Positions 1-5,720 of a stretch of 9,292 nt of DNA are shown in pieces (position 1 is the stretch's first letter; every line of letters begins with the position of its first letter). Origin of the DNA: an uncultured Clostridium sp. Lineage in GTDB: Bacteria; Bacillota; Clostridia; TANB77; CAG-508. A program made the translations under genes and the position numbers. The stretch spans positions 1-9,292 of the forward strand of contig USQY01000059.1 of assembly GCA_900557045.1 (NCBI GenBank), in the 5' to 3' direction. Under the pieces are notes generated by a model that was given only the letters and a program-made list of their open reading frames with translations, was not told the origin of the DNA and did not search any database.

Positions 1-303
1 ATACTCTAAATAATCTATTGATTTCATTTTCTTCAATGATTGTAATTTGAAATCTAAATATAATTTATTTTTTACTTGTTGCTCTGGATAATTTTCAATA
101 TAACCCAGTATTGTAGATATTAATAATAAAACCCCATATGTTATTAGTGGCACTATTGTAAGGGTTTGAAATTGAAATGCATCCAATATTTTTTGATAGT
201 ATGTTACGCTATATAAATCTAAAAAATTAATAATAATACCTATTAGTACATAAAATATTATCATTTTTAAGTTGTTTTTAATTACTTCTTTAAATAATCT
301 CAT
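1..303 (-). CDS. ABC transporter membrane domain, N-terminal part (runs off left edge)
   Basis: Reading leftward from ATG at 303 the frame stays open for 101 codons to the window edge. The start is supported by GAAGG at 311-315 with a 7-nt gap. Two hydrophobic helices are visible, about residues 13-31 and 49-69, separated by a short loop containing YYQKILD. A charged stretch (ENYPEQQVKNKLYLDF, residues 70-85) then leads to KLQSLKKMKSIDYLEY. This layout, two helices and then a cytoplasmic extension with a coupling-helix-like segment, matches the start of the transmembrane domain of fused permease-ATPase ABC exporters. There is no N-terminal C39 peptidase domain, so it is not a classical double-glycine peptide exporter. 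The ATP-binding domain lies outside the window. It diverges from the biosynthetic operon, so it could export that operon's product; this is inference from position only. The exporter family is fairly confident, the substrate unknown. Confidence 0.75.
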   Translation of the reverse strand, partial: MRLFKEVIKNNLKMIIFYVLIGIIINFLDLYSVTYYQKILDAFQFQTLTIVPLITYGVLLLISTILGYIENYPEQQVKNKLYLDFKLQSLKKMKSIDYLEY

Positions 304-313
304 AATTTTACCT

Positions 314-436
314 TCATATTTTTTTACACCTATATTGTGATTTCAAATAAAAAGAACCTCCTTTCACAAATAGCAAAAACATCACAATTTTTAGTGTGTG
401 TAATTTGCCATTCATGAAGAGATTCTTAAGGCTCAT
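314..436 (-). CDS. possible 40-residue small protein upstream of the ABC exporter
   Basis: A short open frame ends 10 nt before the exporter ATG. The best start is ATG at 436, 6 nt after AAAGGA (443-448). An upstream in-frame ATG at 517 is unlikely because it lies inside a -10-like element. The protein begins MSLKNLFMNG, has a short hydrophobic patch (IVMFLLFV, about residues 19-26), then a GG pair, and ends with a basic, Cys-containing tail (SQYRCKKI). A second, stronger site (AAAGGAGG at 356-363) sits 9 nt before an in-frame TTG at 344-346, which would give a 10-residue peptide with the same end. It could be a translated leader or a small secreted or signalling peptide, or just non-coding leader. 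I recognise no family. Low confidence. Confidence 0.3.
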   Translation of the reverse strand: MSLKNLFMNGKLHTLKIVMFLLFVKGGSFYLKSQYRCKKI

Positions 437-507
437 CATTATTCCTTTAAACAATCTGTTTATATGGTAGTAAAACGCGAATGGACTAATTGAATTACTA
501 CAACTAA

Positions 508-516
508 AGTATACCA
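508..516 (-). promoter_or_regulatory. extended -10 promoter, minus strand, for the exporter unit
   Basis: On the minus strand this reads TGGTATACT, a TGn extended -10 with TATACT. Transcription would start near 500, upstream of the small ORF and the ABC exporter. No good -35 is visible, which extended -10 promoters tolerate. Confidence 0.4.
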
Positions 517-540
517 TATTTTTAATAATTATACAAATCT

Positions 541-549
541 ATTATATCA
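541..549 (-). promoter_or_regulatory. extended -10 promoter, minus strand, upstream copy
   Basis: On the minus strand this reads TGATATAAT, a consensus extended -10, pointing toward the exporter. It lies about 33 bp upstream of the TGGTATACT element, so the exporter unit may have two tandem start points. Confidence 0.45.
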
Positions 550-576
550 TTTGTTTCGCAAATTTTAGCATTTGTA

Positions 577-605
577 TTGAAATTATTAACAATTCATAGT
601 AATAT
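577..605 (+). promoter_or_regulatory. candidate sigma-A promoter, plus strand
   Basis: TTGAAA (577-582), a 17-bp spacer, then TAATAT (600-605). The -35 matches 5 of 6 positions and the -10 matches 4 of 6. It points toward the decayed gene start at about 628 and was probably the original promoter of the biosynthetic operon, diverging from the exporter promoters. Chance matches are common in DNA this AT-rich. Confidence 0.35.
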
Positions 606-626
606 GCATATAGAAATTGATACTAG

Positions 627-737
627 TATGTATTAATTCTCAATTGTGATGGAAAAGTTGTAAATAACTTAACCAATCGCTCCAAATTGATAGGAAACTC
701 GGAGAATTTACTTCTGAGAGTAATAAATGCTAACTAG
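627..737 (+). pseudogene. decayed N-terminus of a sugar/choline-phosphate-type nucleotidyltransferase
   Basis: In the frame starting TAT at 627 the translation begins YVLILNCDGKVVNNLT, continues SKLIGNSENLLLRVINAN, and stops at TAG 735-737, just before the IS. The order of signals follows the start of NTP-transferase (LicC/PntC/RmlA-like) proteins: a hydrophobic strand, LILN, a Gly-rich turn, L-T, K-x-L-I, then LL-x-R-V-I. The family's G-x-G-x-R loop is degraded to DGKVVNN, there is no clean start (ATG at 628 is one base out of frame), and no Shine-Dalgarno sequence is present. I therefore call it a remnant. Such domains are known fused to HisC-like aminotransferases, and an aminotransferase fragment lies just beyond the IS. 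The two could be ends of one deleted gene. The match is by eye over 36 residues, so this is tentative. Confidence 0.35.
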
Positions 738-738
738 A

Positions 739-742
739 AATA
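739..742. repeat. left copy of the IS target-site duplication (AATA)
   Basis: AATA here matches AATA at 2094-2097 on the other side of the element. A 3-5 bp duplication is normal for IS3-family insertion. A 4-bp match in AT-rich DNA could also arise by chance, at about the 1-2% level. Confidence 0.6.
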
Positions 743-776
743 TGAACTTGTCAATAAAAAGTAGACACAAAAAAAC
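743..776. repeat. IS terminal inverted repeat, orfB side
   Basis: It pairs with 2060-2093. The 9-bp tip TGAACTTGT and the 16-bp inner block GTAGACACAAAAAAAC are identical in both copies, with differences between them. Confidence 0.85.
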
Positions 777-778
777 TT

Positions 779-1600
779 TTATTTAAACCCTAGTTGAGTT
801 CTATACTCAATTGGGGTTTTATAATTTAACGCATAACTTGGTCTCAAATAATTATGATCATAAATTATTGCATCTATATATTCTTCTACAGTATCATAAT
901 TTTCTTGATTAAAATCTATATACATTTCTTTTTTTAACCAACCATTTTTGGATTCAATTATTGGATTATCTGTTGGAGTTCCTATTCTCGACATTGACCT
1001 AGTTATGTTATAATCTTTATGTGCATTGTTAAATGCCGCTGAGGAATATATTGTGCCTTGATCAGAGTGGAAAATCGTCTCTTGGCTTTTATATCCTCTT
1101 TTTATTTTGTTATTTAACATATCTTGTAAAGCATCTCTATGATTTTTCATACTTACTCCATGATAAAAAGGTTTAACATCTGAACCTATTATAGAATCAT
1201 CAAATGCATCTACATAATATGTCCAATCATATCTTTGCCTTTTAAACCATATCATTGTTGTATCTGATGTAATTTTTTCTAATGGTCTTGTAGTGTTCCA
1301 ATTATTATTAATAAGATTTGGATATTTAATTGATTCTTCACCTGGCTTTTTATAAATAGAATAGTGTTTTGCTTTACTTCTTATTTTTAATATCTTACAC
1401 ACTTTATGAACTAGGTTATCAGATACTACCCAACCAGTTTCTTTACGAATTAGATAATTTATTCTATGATAGCCATAACTTGGCTTTCTTTTATGGATAT
1501 TTCTTATTAGTGTTTCTAATTCTCTACGATTTATTTCATATTGATTTAGAATATCTTTATTTTTTAACCATTTATAATAACCACTTCTAGAAATATTCAT
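779..1600 (-). CDS. IS3-family transposase OrfB, DD(35)E integrase core
   Basis: This is the catalytic transposase. It starts with an HTH_21-like segment (SRSGYYKWL to YGYHRI, residues 4-47). The rve integrase fold follows: D113 in TSDTTM, D180 in HSDQGTIYSS and E216 in DNPIIES. D180 and E216 are separated by 35 residues, the DD(35)E spacing of IS3 elements. The C-terminus YDHNYLRPSYALNYKTPIEYR is the usual family ending. The frame stays open upstream of ATG 1600 to about 1678 and encodes sensible sequence (EFEIVETLSKEYSVKSLCEI). The working protein is therefore most likely an OrfAB fusion made by frameshifting near the end of orfA rather than a product of ATG 1600. All catalytic residues are intact. 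Confidence 0.93.
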   Translation of the reverse strand: MNISRSGYYKWLKNKDILNQYEINRRELETLIRNIHKRKPSYGYHRINYLIRKETGWVVSDNLVHKVCKILKIRSKAKHYSIYKKPGEESIKYPNLINNNWNTTRPLEKITSDTTMIWFKRQRYDWTYYVDAFDDSIIGSDVKPFYHGVSMKNHRDALQDMLNNKIKRGYKSQETIFHSDQGTIYSSAAFNNAHKDYNITRSMSRIGTPTDNPIIESKNGWLKKEMYIDFNQENYDTVEEYIDAIIYDHNYLRPSYALNYKTPIEYRTQLGFK

Positions 1601-1668
1601 TATCTCACATAATGATTTAACTGAATATTCTTTACTTAATGTTTCTACAATCTCAAATTCTTTTTGTT

Positions 1669-2019
1669 TTATTTTTTGAATATTACAACTGAACCATCTC
1701 CTTTCACAAGGTATCCTTTTTTTAATCGTTCATTCTCAATTCTTAATTTCATATTTTCGTATTGAAGCTGTTCTATCTCAGATAGATTTTTTCTATTAGA
1801 AAATTTACTTAAAGGATTTCCAGGTTTCTTTTTATTTTCTAATGCATCTAAACCGCCTTTATTATACTTAATTATCCATCCTCTAAGCATTCCACTTGAA
1901 ATATCATAATCTTTTGCTACCTCATACGATGATTTACAATTTATTAATACTTCGTTAATTATTTTCAACTTATCTTCTTTTGACCAATATCTATTTGGTT
2001 CTTTTCTAATTCTTGTCAT
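1669..2019 (-). CDS. IS3-family transposase OrfA, HTH DNA-binding subunit
   Basis: This 116-residue protein starts at ATG 2019, with GGAGG (2026-2030) 6 nt upstream. Residues 13-55 form a helix-turn-helix of the transposase_8/HTH_28 type (YWSKEDKLKIINEVL, then SSYEVAKDYDIS and LRGWIIKY). Residues 77-100 form a heptad, leucine-zipper-like helix (NLSEIEQLQYENMKLRIENE) that mediates oligomerisation in this family. The last sense codons are TTC AAA AAA before TAA. The A-run is the likely slip point for making OrfAB. OrfA binds the IS ends and, in IS3 elements, tempers transposition. Confidence 0.92.
   Translation of the reverse strand: MTRIRKEPNRYWSKEDKLKIINEVLINCKSSYEVAKDYDISSGMLRGWIIKYNKGGLDALENKKKPGNPLSKFSNRKNLSEIEQLQYENMKLRIENERLKKGYLVKGDGSVVIFKK
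1672..1677 (-). promoter_or_regulatory. probable programmed -1 frameshift site of the IS
   Basis: On the minus strand six A residues directly precede the orfA TAA stop (C AAA AAA TAA). A -1 slip here enters the orfB frame, which is open through this point and downstream. The heptamer starts with C, so it is weaker than the common A AAA AAG; the adjacent stop may help by pausing the ribosome. Confidence 0.6.
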
Positions 2020-2036
2020 ATTCTTCCTCCAATTTT

Positions 2037-2045
2037 ATTATAACA
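2037..2045 (-). promoter_or_regulatory. transposase promoter, extended -10
   Basis: The minus strand reads TGTTATAAT, 17 nt upstream of the orfA ATG. The leader would be very short, beginning close to the GGAGG ribosome binding site. No convincing -35 is visible. Confidence 0.5.
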
Positions 2046-2050
2046 AAAAA

Positions 2051-2077
2051 ATGTAGACCGTTTTTTTGTGTCTACAT
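2051..2077. repeat. 8-bp hairpin overlapping the orfA-side IS end
   Basis: ATGTAGAC (2051-2058) and GTCTACAT (2070-2077) are perfect inverted repeats around an 11-nt loop. The right arm is part of the terminal repeat. The structure lies just upstream of the orfA promoter, so it may be a second transposase binding site rather than an RNA hairpin. Confidence 0.5.
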
Positions 2078-2093
2078 TTATCTTACAAGTTCA
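2060..2093. repeat. IS terminal inverted repeat, orfA side
   Basis: Partner of 743-776. It ends CAAGTTCA at 2086-2093, followed by the AATA duplication. Confidence 0.85.
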
Positions 2094-2097
2094 AATA
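2094..2097. repeat. right copy of the IS target-site duplication (AATA)
   Basis: Matches 739-742. It falls on the first codon of the surviving aminotransferase frame (AAT AGA AAA...), so the IS boundary lies exactly at the truncation point. Confidence 0.6.
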
Positions 2098-2750
2098 GAA
2101 AAACGAGAATGGTTTATATTTGTAATCCTAACAATCCAACTGGTCTATATGAAAATTGTGAAAGTATTATAAATTTTGCCAAAAGTATAAATGTTCCTGT
2201 TGTCGTTGATGAGTCTGGAATAGAATTTACAAATAAAAAAAGTTTATTGAGTTATAAAAATATTCCTAAAAATTTATTAATTGTAAGATCATTTTCTAAA
2301 GCCTATGGTATTGCAAATTTTAGACTTGGTTATCTTGTGTGTAACCCTGAATTTAAGCAAAGTTATCTTGAAAATATAACGACAAACGAATTTTCTGGGT
2401 TGTCTTGTATAGTTGCGAACGAGTTGTTGAAAAATGGAAAAGAAAATATAACGAATAATATTAAATCTATAACCAAGGAGAAAAAAGTAATAATTAAAAA
2501 ACTTGATAAAATAGGAATTAAATGTATTTTAAGTGATTCAAACACTATAATGACAGATAGCGTTTTTAAAAACGAATTTTTAAAACTGCTTGAACAAAAT
2601 AATATATCAGTTGTTCCAGTATATGATGAAAATAATAAATTGCATATAAGAATTGCAATTCAAGATGAAATCACAAATAAAAAGTTTGTAGATATTTTAG
2701 TAAAAATAATGAACGAATATCAAGTATTAGAAGATGGAGGTAAAAAATGA
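2094..2750 (+). pseudogene. PLP-dependent class I/II aminotransferase (HisC/CobD-like), 5' end lost at the IS
   Basis: The remaining 218 codons carry the large-domain core and C-terminal domain of a fold-type I PLP enzyme. NPNNPTG is at 2124-2144, the Asp-containing strand is VVVDESGIEF, and the PLP lysine sits in SFSKAYG (codon 2298-2300). FRLGY supplies the PLP-phosphate Arg, and HIRIA near the end supplies the carboxylate-binding Arg. About 150 N-terminal residues of a normal 350-370 residue enzyme are missing, including the arm and part of the active site. The best internal start, ATG 2109, cannot restore activity. Candidate original roles are transamination, or decarboxylation as in CobD or phosphoserine decarboxylases. 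If the nucleotidyltransferase remnant at 627 is the same gene, it was an NTP-transferase/aminotransferase fusion. Its TGA overlaps the next ATG (ATGA), so it headed this operon. Confidence 0.85.
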
Positions 2751-3916
2751 AAATATCGTTAGCAACAAATTTTGATAATAAATTAATTGATCAAATTAAA
2801 TATTATCCTGTGTATGAAGTTTATGGAAAAATGAAACACGATTATATTGGTGGAGGAAGACCAGATAACACTTTATCCAATATAGATAAAGAATTATTTG
2901 AATCTCACGTTAAAAAGGTAAGAGAAGCAGGTATTAGATTTAATTATTTACTGAATGGTAGTTGTTTATCCAATAATGAGCAAGATCCAGCGTGGCAATC
3001 TGAATTCAAAATGTTTTTAGAATATTTAAAAAATATAGGCGTTAACGCCTTGACAATAACTAATCCGTACATTTTAATGTTTGTAAAAAAATATTTTAAA
3101 GAAGATTTTAAAGTTAGAGTTTCAACATTTGCTTGTATTGACTCTTACACAAAAGCAAAATACTGGGAAGACCTTGGTGCAGATTACTTATGTGTAGATT
3201 TTGTAAAAGTAAATAGAGATTTTAAGACACTAAAATATATGGTTGATAATTTAAAAACAGCTAAAATAGAGATTTTAGTAACAAATAGTTGTTTAAAAAA
3301 TTGCCCTATGATATATACACATACAACTGGCTTATCTCACGCCTCGAATAAAGATAAAAATAGTAATTCTTATGAAGATTGGAGTTTGTTTTATTGTCAA
3401 AAAAAAGAATTAGAAAATATTGAAGAATATATTAGATCACCGTGGGTTAGGCCTGAGGATATTAAATTTTACGAAAATATTGGTATAGAACATTTTAAAA
3501 TTACTGAAAGAGGTTTTCCAACTGAGGAATTGGTGAAAAGGGTGAAAGCCTATACTGATAGAAAATATGAAGGTAATTTGTTAGATTTAATACAAGGACA
3601 CGGCGTAGTAGCAAAAGATGTTTTGAAATTACAAAGGCAAAGTGTTAATAGTAGAAAAGAAATATATGAAGAAATTAGACGAGTTAGAGGGTTAGGAAGA
3701 CAAAGAGAATGTGAGAGACATATATATATTGATAATAAAAAACTTGATAATTTTATAACATTCTTTATAGATAATAAGTGTACAGGCAATTGTAACTCGT
3801 GTGGATATTGTAATATGATTGCTAAAAATGTAATTACTAAAAACACAGAAGTATGTGATTATTTATTGGAATTATATAACAAATATGATGAAGTAAAGAT
3901 GGATGTAAATGAGTAA
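2747..3916 (+). CDS. U32-family ('peptidase U32') iron-sulfur protein, possible oxygen-independent hydroxylase
   Basis: This 389-residue protein has a TIM-barrel-like first half, with alternating strands such as VNALTITNPYILMFV and VRVSTFACIDSYTKAKYWEDLGADYLCVD. The U32 cysteine pattern follows: C182 and C186 in NSCLKNCPM, then C217 in FYCQ. A further cluster, C345-x3-C349-x2-C352-x2-C355, lies near the C-terminus. The segments SPWVRPEDIKFYENIGIEHFKITERG and AYTDRKYEGNLLDLI match the conserved substrate-site and GNL regions of the family. Characterised relatives UbiU/UbiV, TrhP and RlhA bind a 4Fe-4S cluster and carry out oxygen-independent hydroxylation; none is a proven protease in that role. 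GGAGGT at 2735-2740 precedes ATG 2747, which overlaps the aminotransferase stop. Family assignment is strong. The hydroxylation role is inferred and the substrate unknown. Confidence 0.82.
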   Translation: MKISLATNFDNKLIDQIKYYPVYEVYGKMKHDYIGGGRPDNTLSNIDKELFESHVKKVREAGIRFNYLLNGSCLSNNEQDPAWQSEFKMFLEYLKNIGVNALTITNPYILMFVKKYFKEDFKVRVSTFACIDSYTKAKYWEDLGADYLCVDFVKVNRDFKTLKYMVDNLKTAKIEILVTNSCLKNCPMIYTHTTGLSHASNKDKNSNSYEDWSLFYCQKKELENIEEYIRSPWVRPEDIKFYENIGIEHFKITERGFPTEELVKRVKAYTDRKYEGNLLDLIQGHGVVAKDVLKLQRQSVNSRKEIYEEIRRVRGLGRQRECERHIYIDNKKLDNFITFFIDNKCTGNCNSCGYCNMIAKNVITKNTEVCDYLLELYNKYDEVKMDVNE

Positions 3917-4496
3917 GATTGGGATTGATATAGCGGATACTATTATAGATGTTTGGCCTTCTTTAATAAAACAAGCAAAACAATTCAACCTAGAACATTC
4001 AAATAATAAACCGAGTGAGGAAAAACATTTATATTTGCCAGAAGATATATATGGCTGGTCTAAAGAGGAAAAGAAAGAATTTTGGGAGTGTTATGGACAA
4101 GAAATAACATTTTCGTCACCAGTAAAAAAGGGAGTAGTTGATACTTTACAATATTTTAAAGAATTGGGATATTTAATATATTTTATTACCGCAAAGACAG
4201 AAGATACATATGCTGATTTGGAAAAGAAAATTATAGAATTGTTAGTAAAAAATAATTTGCCTTATGACAAAATATTTATGCAAGTTAGTAATAAAGGAAA
4301 ATTTTGTTTTGAAAATGGAATTGAATATTTAATAGATGATTCTTTTGATAATTGTTCAAAAGCTAATCAGTATGGAATAAAGAGTCTATTGATGACTAAC
4401 GAATACAATATTGACAGAGTACTATGCGACAATATGTATAGAATCAATGAATTTTCGGAAACAAAAAAATATATTAAAAAAAATAGGAGGTTTTAG
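3909..4496 (+). CDS. HAD-superfamily hydrolase, 5'(3')-nucleotidase (NT5C)-like, with motif I Asp to Ala
   Basis: This 195-residue protein has HAD motif I at residues 4-12 (IGIDIADTI), motif II T94 in YFITAK, a likely motif III Lys around 129-131 and motif IV DD at 143-144 (YLIDDSFDNC). Overall length and a small helical cap around residues 15-68 fit the NT5C/YqfW-like deoxynucleotidase branch, whose usual motif is DIDDTI. Here the nucleophile D7 is kept, but the +2 general acid/base Asp is A9 (GCG at 3933-3935). Ordinary phosphate-ester hydrolysis should be impaired. Phosphonoacetaldehyde hydrolase also has Ala at +2, but its Lys-bearing cap is not evident here. The ATG lies 8 nt inside the preceding gene, with only a weak upstream GGATG, suggesting translational coupling. 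It could be a specialised or dead hydrolase, or a binding protein. Confidence 0.75.
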   Translation: MSKIGIDIADTIIDVWPSLIKQAKQFNLEHSNNKPSEEKHLYLPEDIYGWSKEEKKEFWECYGQEITFSSPVKKGVVDTLQYFKELGYLIYFITAKTEDTYADLEKKIIELLVKNNLPYDKIFMQVSNKGKFCFENGIEYLIDDSFDNCSKANQYGIKSLLMTNEYNIDRVLCDNMYRINEFSETKKYIKKNRRF

Positions 4497-5098
4497 TGAA
4501 AAAAGTATTGTTTTTGGTTGGACCACACGCAAGTGGAAAAACATACTCATCAAGAGAGTATATTGTAAAAAATAAAAATATTGGAATGATCGATACTGGA
4601 CCAATTATGAGAAGAATACATAAAGAAATGGATCCAGATACTTCAATGGGAGATTGGGTAAAAAAGTTAGAAGTTCAGTATGGAAAGGATATTACTTCTC
4701 AATTGATTTCAAATGAAATAGGTAAAATAATGTCTAATGATGAATGCGATAAATTTATCCTAATTGGATTTAGAACATTAGAAGGAATAGCATTTACTAT
4801 TCAACATTTGAATATAGAAGATTTTAGTATTTTATATGTAGATGCAACGCAAGAATTATTATATAAAAATTATTTAGCAAGAGAGAAGAAAAATATTTCA
4901 TTTGAAGATTTTAAAAACTATTTACAAAATGAGTTAAATAGTGGGCTTACAAAATTAAGGGAAATGGCACTAGATGGTGATATGGTTGATTATTATTATC
5001 GTTTCAGTAATAATGATAGTTTTGAAGAAAAAATAGATAGCCATTTAACTAATTGTGAGATAAAAAAATTAAGAAAGGAGCCTAAAAATGGAAAATAA
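4496..5098 (+). CDS. P-loop kinase of the adenylate/dephospho-CoA kinase-like class
   Basis: The protein has 200 residues, with Walker A GPHASGKT at 9-16 right after the first strand. MIDTGPIMRRIHKEM (31-45) resembles the 'D-T-G-x-x-x-R' nucleoside-binding segment of NMP kinases. FILIGFRTLEG (87-97) corresponds to the 'V-x-G-I-R-S-x-E' strand seen in archaeal-type dephospho-CoA and nucleotide kinases. ILYVDATQELLYKNYLAREKK supplies the lid region with basic residues. The start is GTG 4496, with AGGAGG at 4485-4490 only 5 nt upstream. The GTG shares a base with the stop of the HAD gene (TAGTG), giving tight coupling. The fold implies ATP-dependent phosphorylation of a small molecule, perhaps a nucleotide, in the cytosol. 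The substrate cannot be read from the sequence. Confidence 0.75.
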   Translation: MKKVLFLVGPHASGKTYSSREYIVKNKNIGMIDTGPIMRRIHKEMDPDTSMGDWVKKLEVQYGKDITSQLISNEIGKIMSNDECDKFILIGFRTLEGIAFTIQHLNIEDFSILYVDATQELLYKNYLAREKKNISFEDFKNYLQNELNSGLTKLREMALDGDMVDYYYRFSNNDSFEEKIDSHLTNCEIKKLRKEPKNGK

Positions 5099-5681
5099 TT
5101 ATATTTGGCCTATTGAACCACAATATAAAGTCTTGGAACACGACAGATATGGTTTAAGGACAGTGCATATGATACTTGGAAAGCCTAGATTTCATTCTGG
5201 ATTTGATATTACTGCACAAACTCTTACTCCAGTAAAAGCATCAATTGAAGGAGTTGTTGTATCAGCTGGGTTAGACGAAAAGATCATATCTGGAAGTGCA
5301 AAATGGAATGAAAGATATGGCAACAAGGTTGAAATATTGGATAGAAATGGTAGAAGATTAGTCTATGCACACTTGAGAGAAGTTTTAGTTCAAATTGGTC
5401 AACAAATAGAACAAAGCCAAATAATTGGCTTAAGTGGTTGCTCTGGTGGTTCAAGAATACCTCATTTACATTTTGAAGTGAGAAAATTTGATACTAGTCA
5501 TTCTGGAGAAAATAATACTATTAATCCATTGGAGATATTACCATACTATAATTTGGAAAATTTAGCAAAACACTTTGATGAAGAACCCTATGCAGAAGTA
5601 TGGGAAAAATTTCTAGAAAATCCGTGGGGAGTGACTGATAACGATATTCCTTATGCAAATTGCAGAAAATTAATAAGATAA
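5088..5681 (+). CDS. M23 (LytM-fold) metallopeptidase without signal peptide
   Basis: The protein has 197 residues, with the full zinc-site set: H36 and D40 in FHSGFD, H95 in YAHL, and H126-x-H128 in PHLHFEV. The Gly-rich turn before it (IIGLSGCSGGSRIPH) is also typical. M23 enzymes normally cut peptidoglycan cross-bridges and are exported, but this one starts MENNYIWPIEP with no hydrophobic leader, membrane segment or binding repeat. It should therefore act in the cytosol, or leave by an unusual route. ATG 5088 follows AAAGGAG (5074-5080) by 7 nt and overlaps the kinase gene by 11 nt. In this operon it may act on, or condense, a peptide-like intermediate rather than wall; that is inference. 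The C-terminal 60 residues (ENLAKHFDEEPYAEVWEKF) have no family I recognise. Confidence 0.85.
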   Translation: MENNYIWPIEPQYKVLEHDRYGLRTVHMILGKPRFHSGFDITAQTLTPVKASIEGVVVSAGLDEKIISGSAKWNERYGNKVEILDRNGRRLVYAHLREVLVQIGQQIEQSQIIGLSGCSGGSRIPHLHFEVRKFDTSHSGENNTINPLEILPYYNLENLAKHFDEEPYAEVWEKFLENPWGVTDNDIPYANCRKLIR

Positions 5682-5691
5682 TAAAAATATA

Positions 5692-5700
5692 TGGTATAAT
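5692..5700 (+). promoter_or_regulatory. internal extended -10 promoter for the last three operon genes
   Basis: TGGTATAAT is a perfect TGnTATAAT element in the 39-nt gap between the M23 stop and the HAM1 start. Transcription would begin near 5706-5708, just at or before GGAGG (5707-5711). The leader would be only about 14 nt and might carry just part of the Shine-Dalgarno sequence. No -35 is evident. Confidence 0.6.
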
Positions 5701-5720
5701 AGAGTTGGAGGATGATAAAA

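Larger units (their letters stand above)
743..2093 (-). mobile_element. complete IS3-family insertion sequence, 1351 bp
   Basis: The ends are 34-bp imperfect inverted repeats (743-776 and 2060-2093). Both begin TGAACTTGT and share GTAGACACAAAAAAAC at the inner edge. The TGA...GACAC pattern is typical of IS3-family tips. Inside are orfA (HTH plus zipper) and orfB (DD(35)E integrase core) on the minus strand, joined by a likely -1 frameshift. AATA duplications flank the element. Both frames and both ends are intact, so it looks recently acquired and possibly active. It separates the first operon gene from whatever lay upstream and has removed or replaced the aminotransferase N-terminus. It may be IS150-like within IS3, but the subgroup is not certain. 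Confidence 0.92.

Noticed and set aside
314..517. 67-residue minus-strand frame from ATG 517
   Set aside because: The ATG overlaps the TGGTATACT -10-like element and has no Shine-Dalgarno sequence; only the shorter version from 436 is considered.
620..629. Perfect 10-bp palindrome ATACTAGTAT near the decayed gene start
   Set aside because: Single short AT-rich palindrome with no second copy; chance is a sufficient explanation.
1369..1590. Plus-strand 73-residue open frame inside the IS
   Set aside because: Antisense shadow of the DD(35)E transposase gene, with no ribosome site; its hydrophobic, Tyr/Leu-rich content is a by-product of AT-rich antisense.
2013..2093. N-terminal extension of the aminotransferase frame starting ATG 2013
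   Set aside because: These codons come from IS DNA (terminal repeat and orfA leader) and have no aminotransferase similarity; the true gene content begins at 2094.
3550..3846. Minus-strand 98-residue hydrophobic frame
   Set aside because: Lies wholly within the well-supported U32 gene and has no ribosome binding site or promoter.
3909..4496. Assignment of the HAD gene as a phosphonoacetaldehyde hydrolase because of the D-x-A motif
   Set aside because: The protein is too short (195 versus about 265 residues), the motif is D-x-A-D-T rather than D-x-A-G-T, and no Schiff-base Lys cap is evident.
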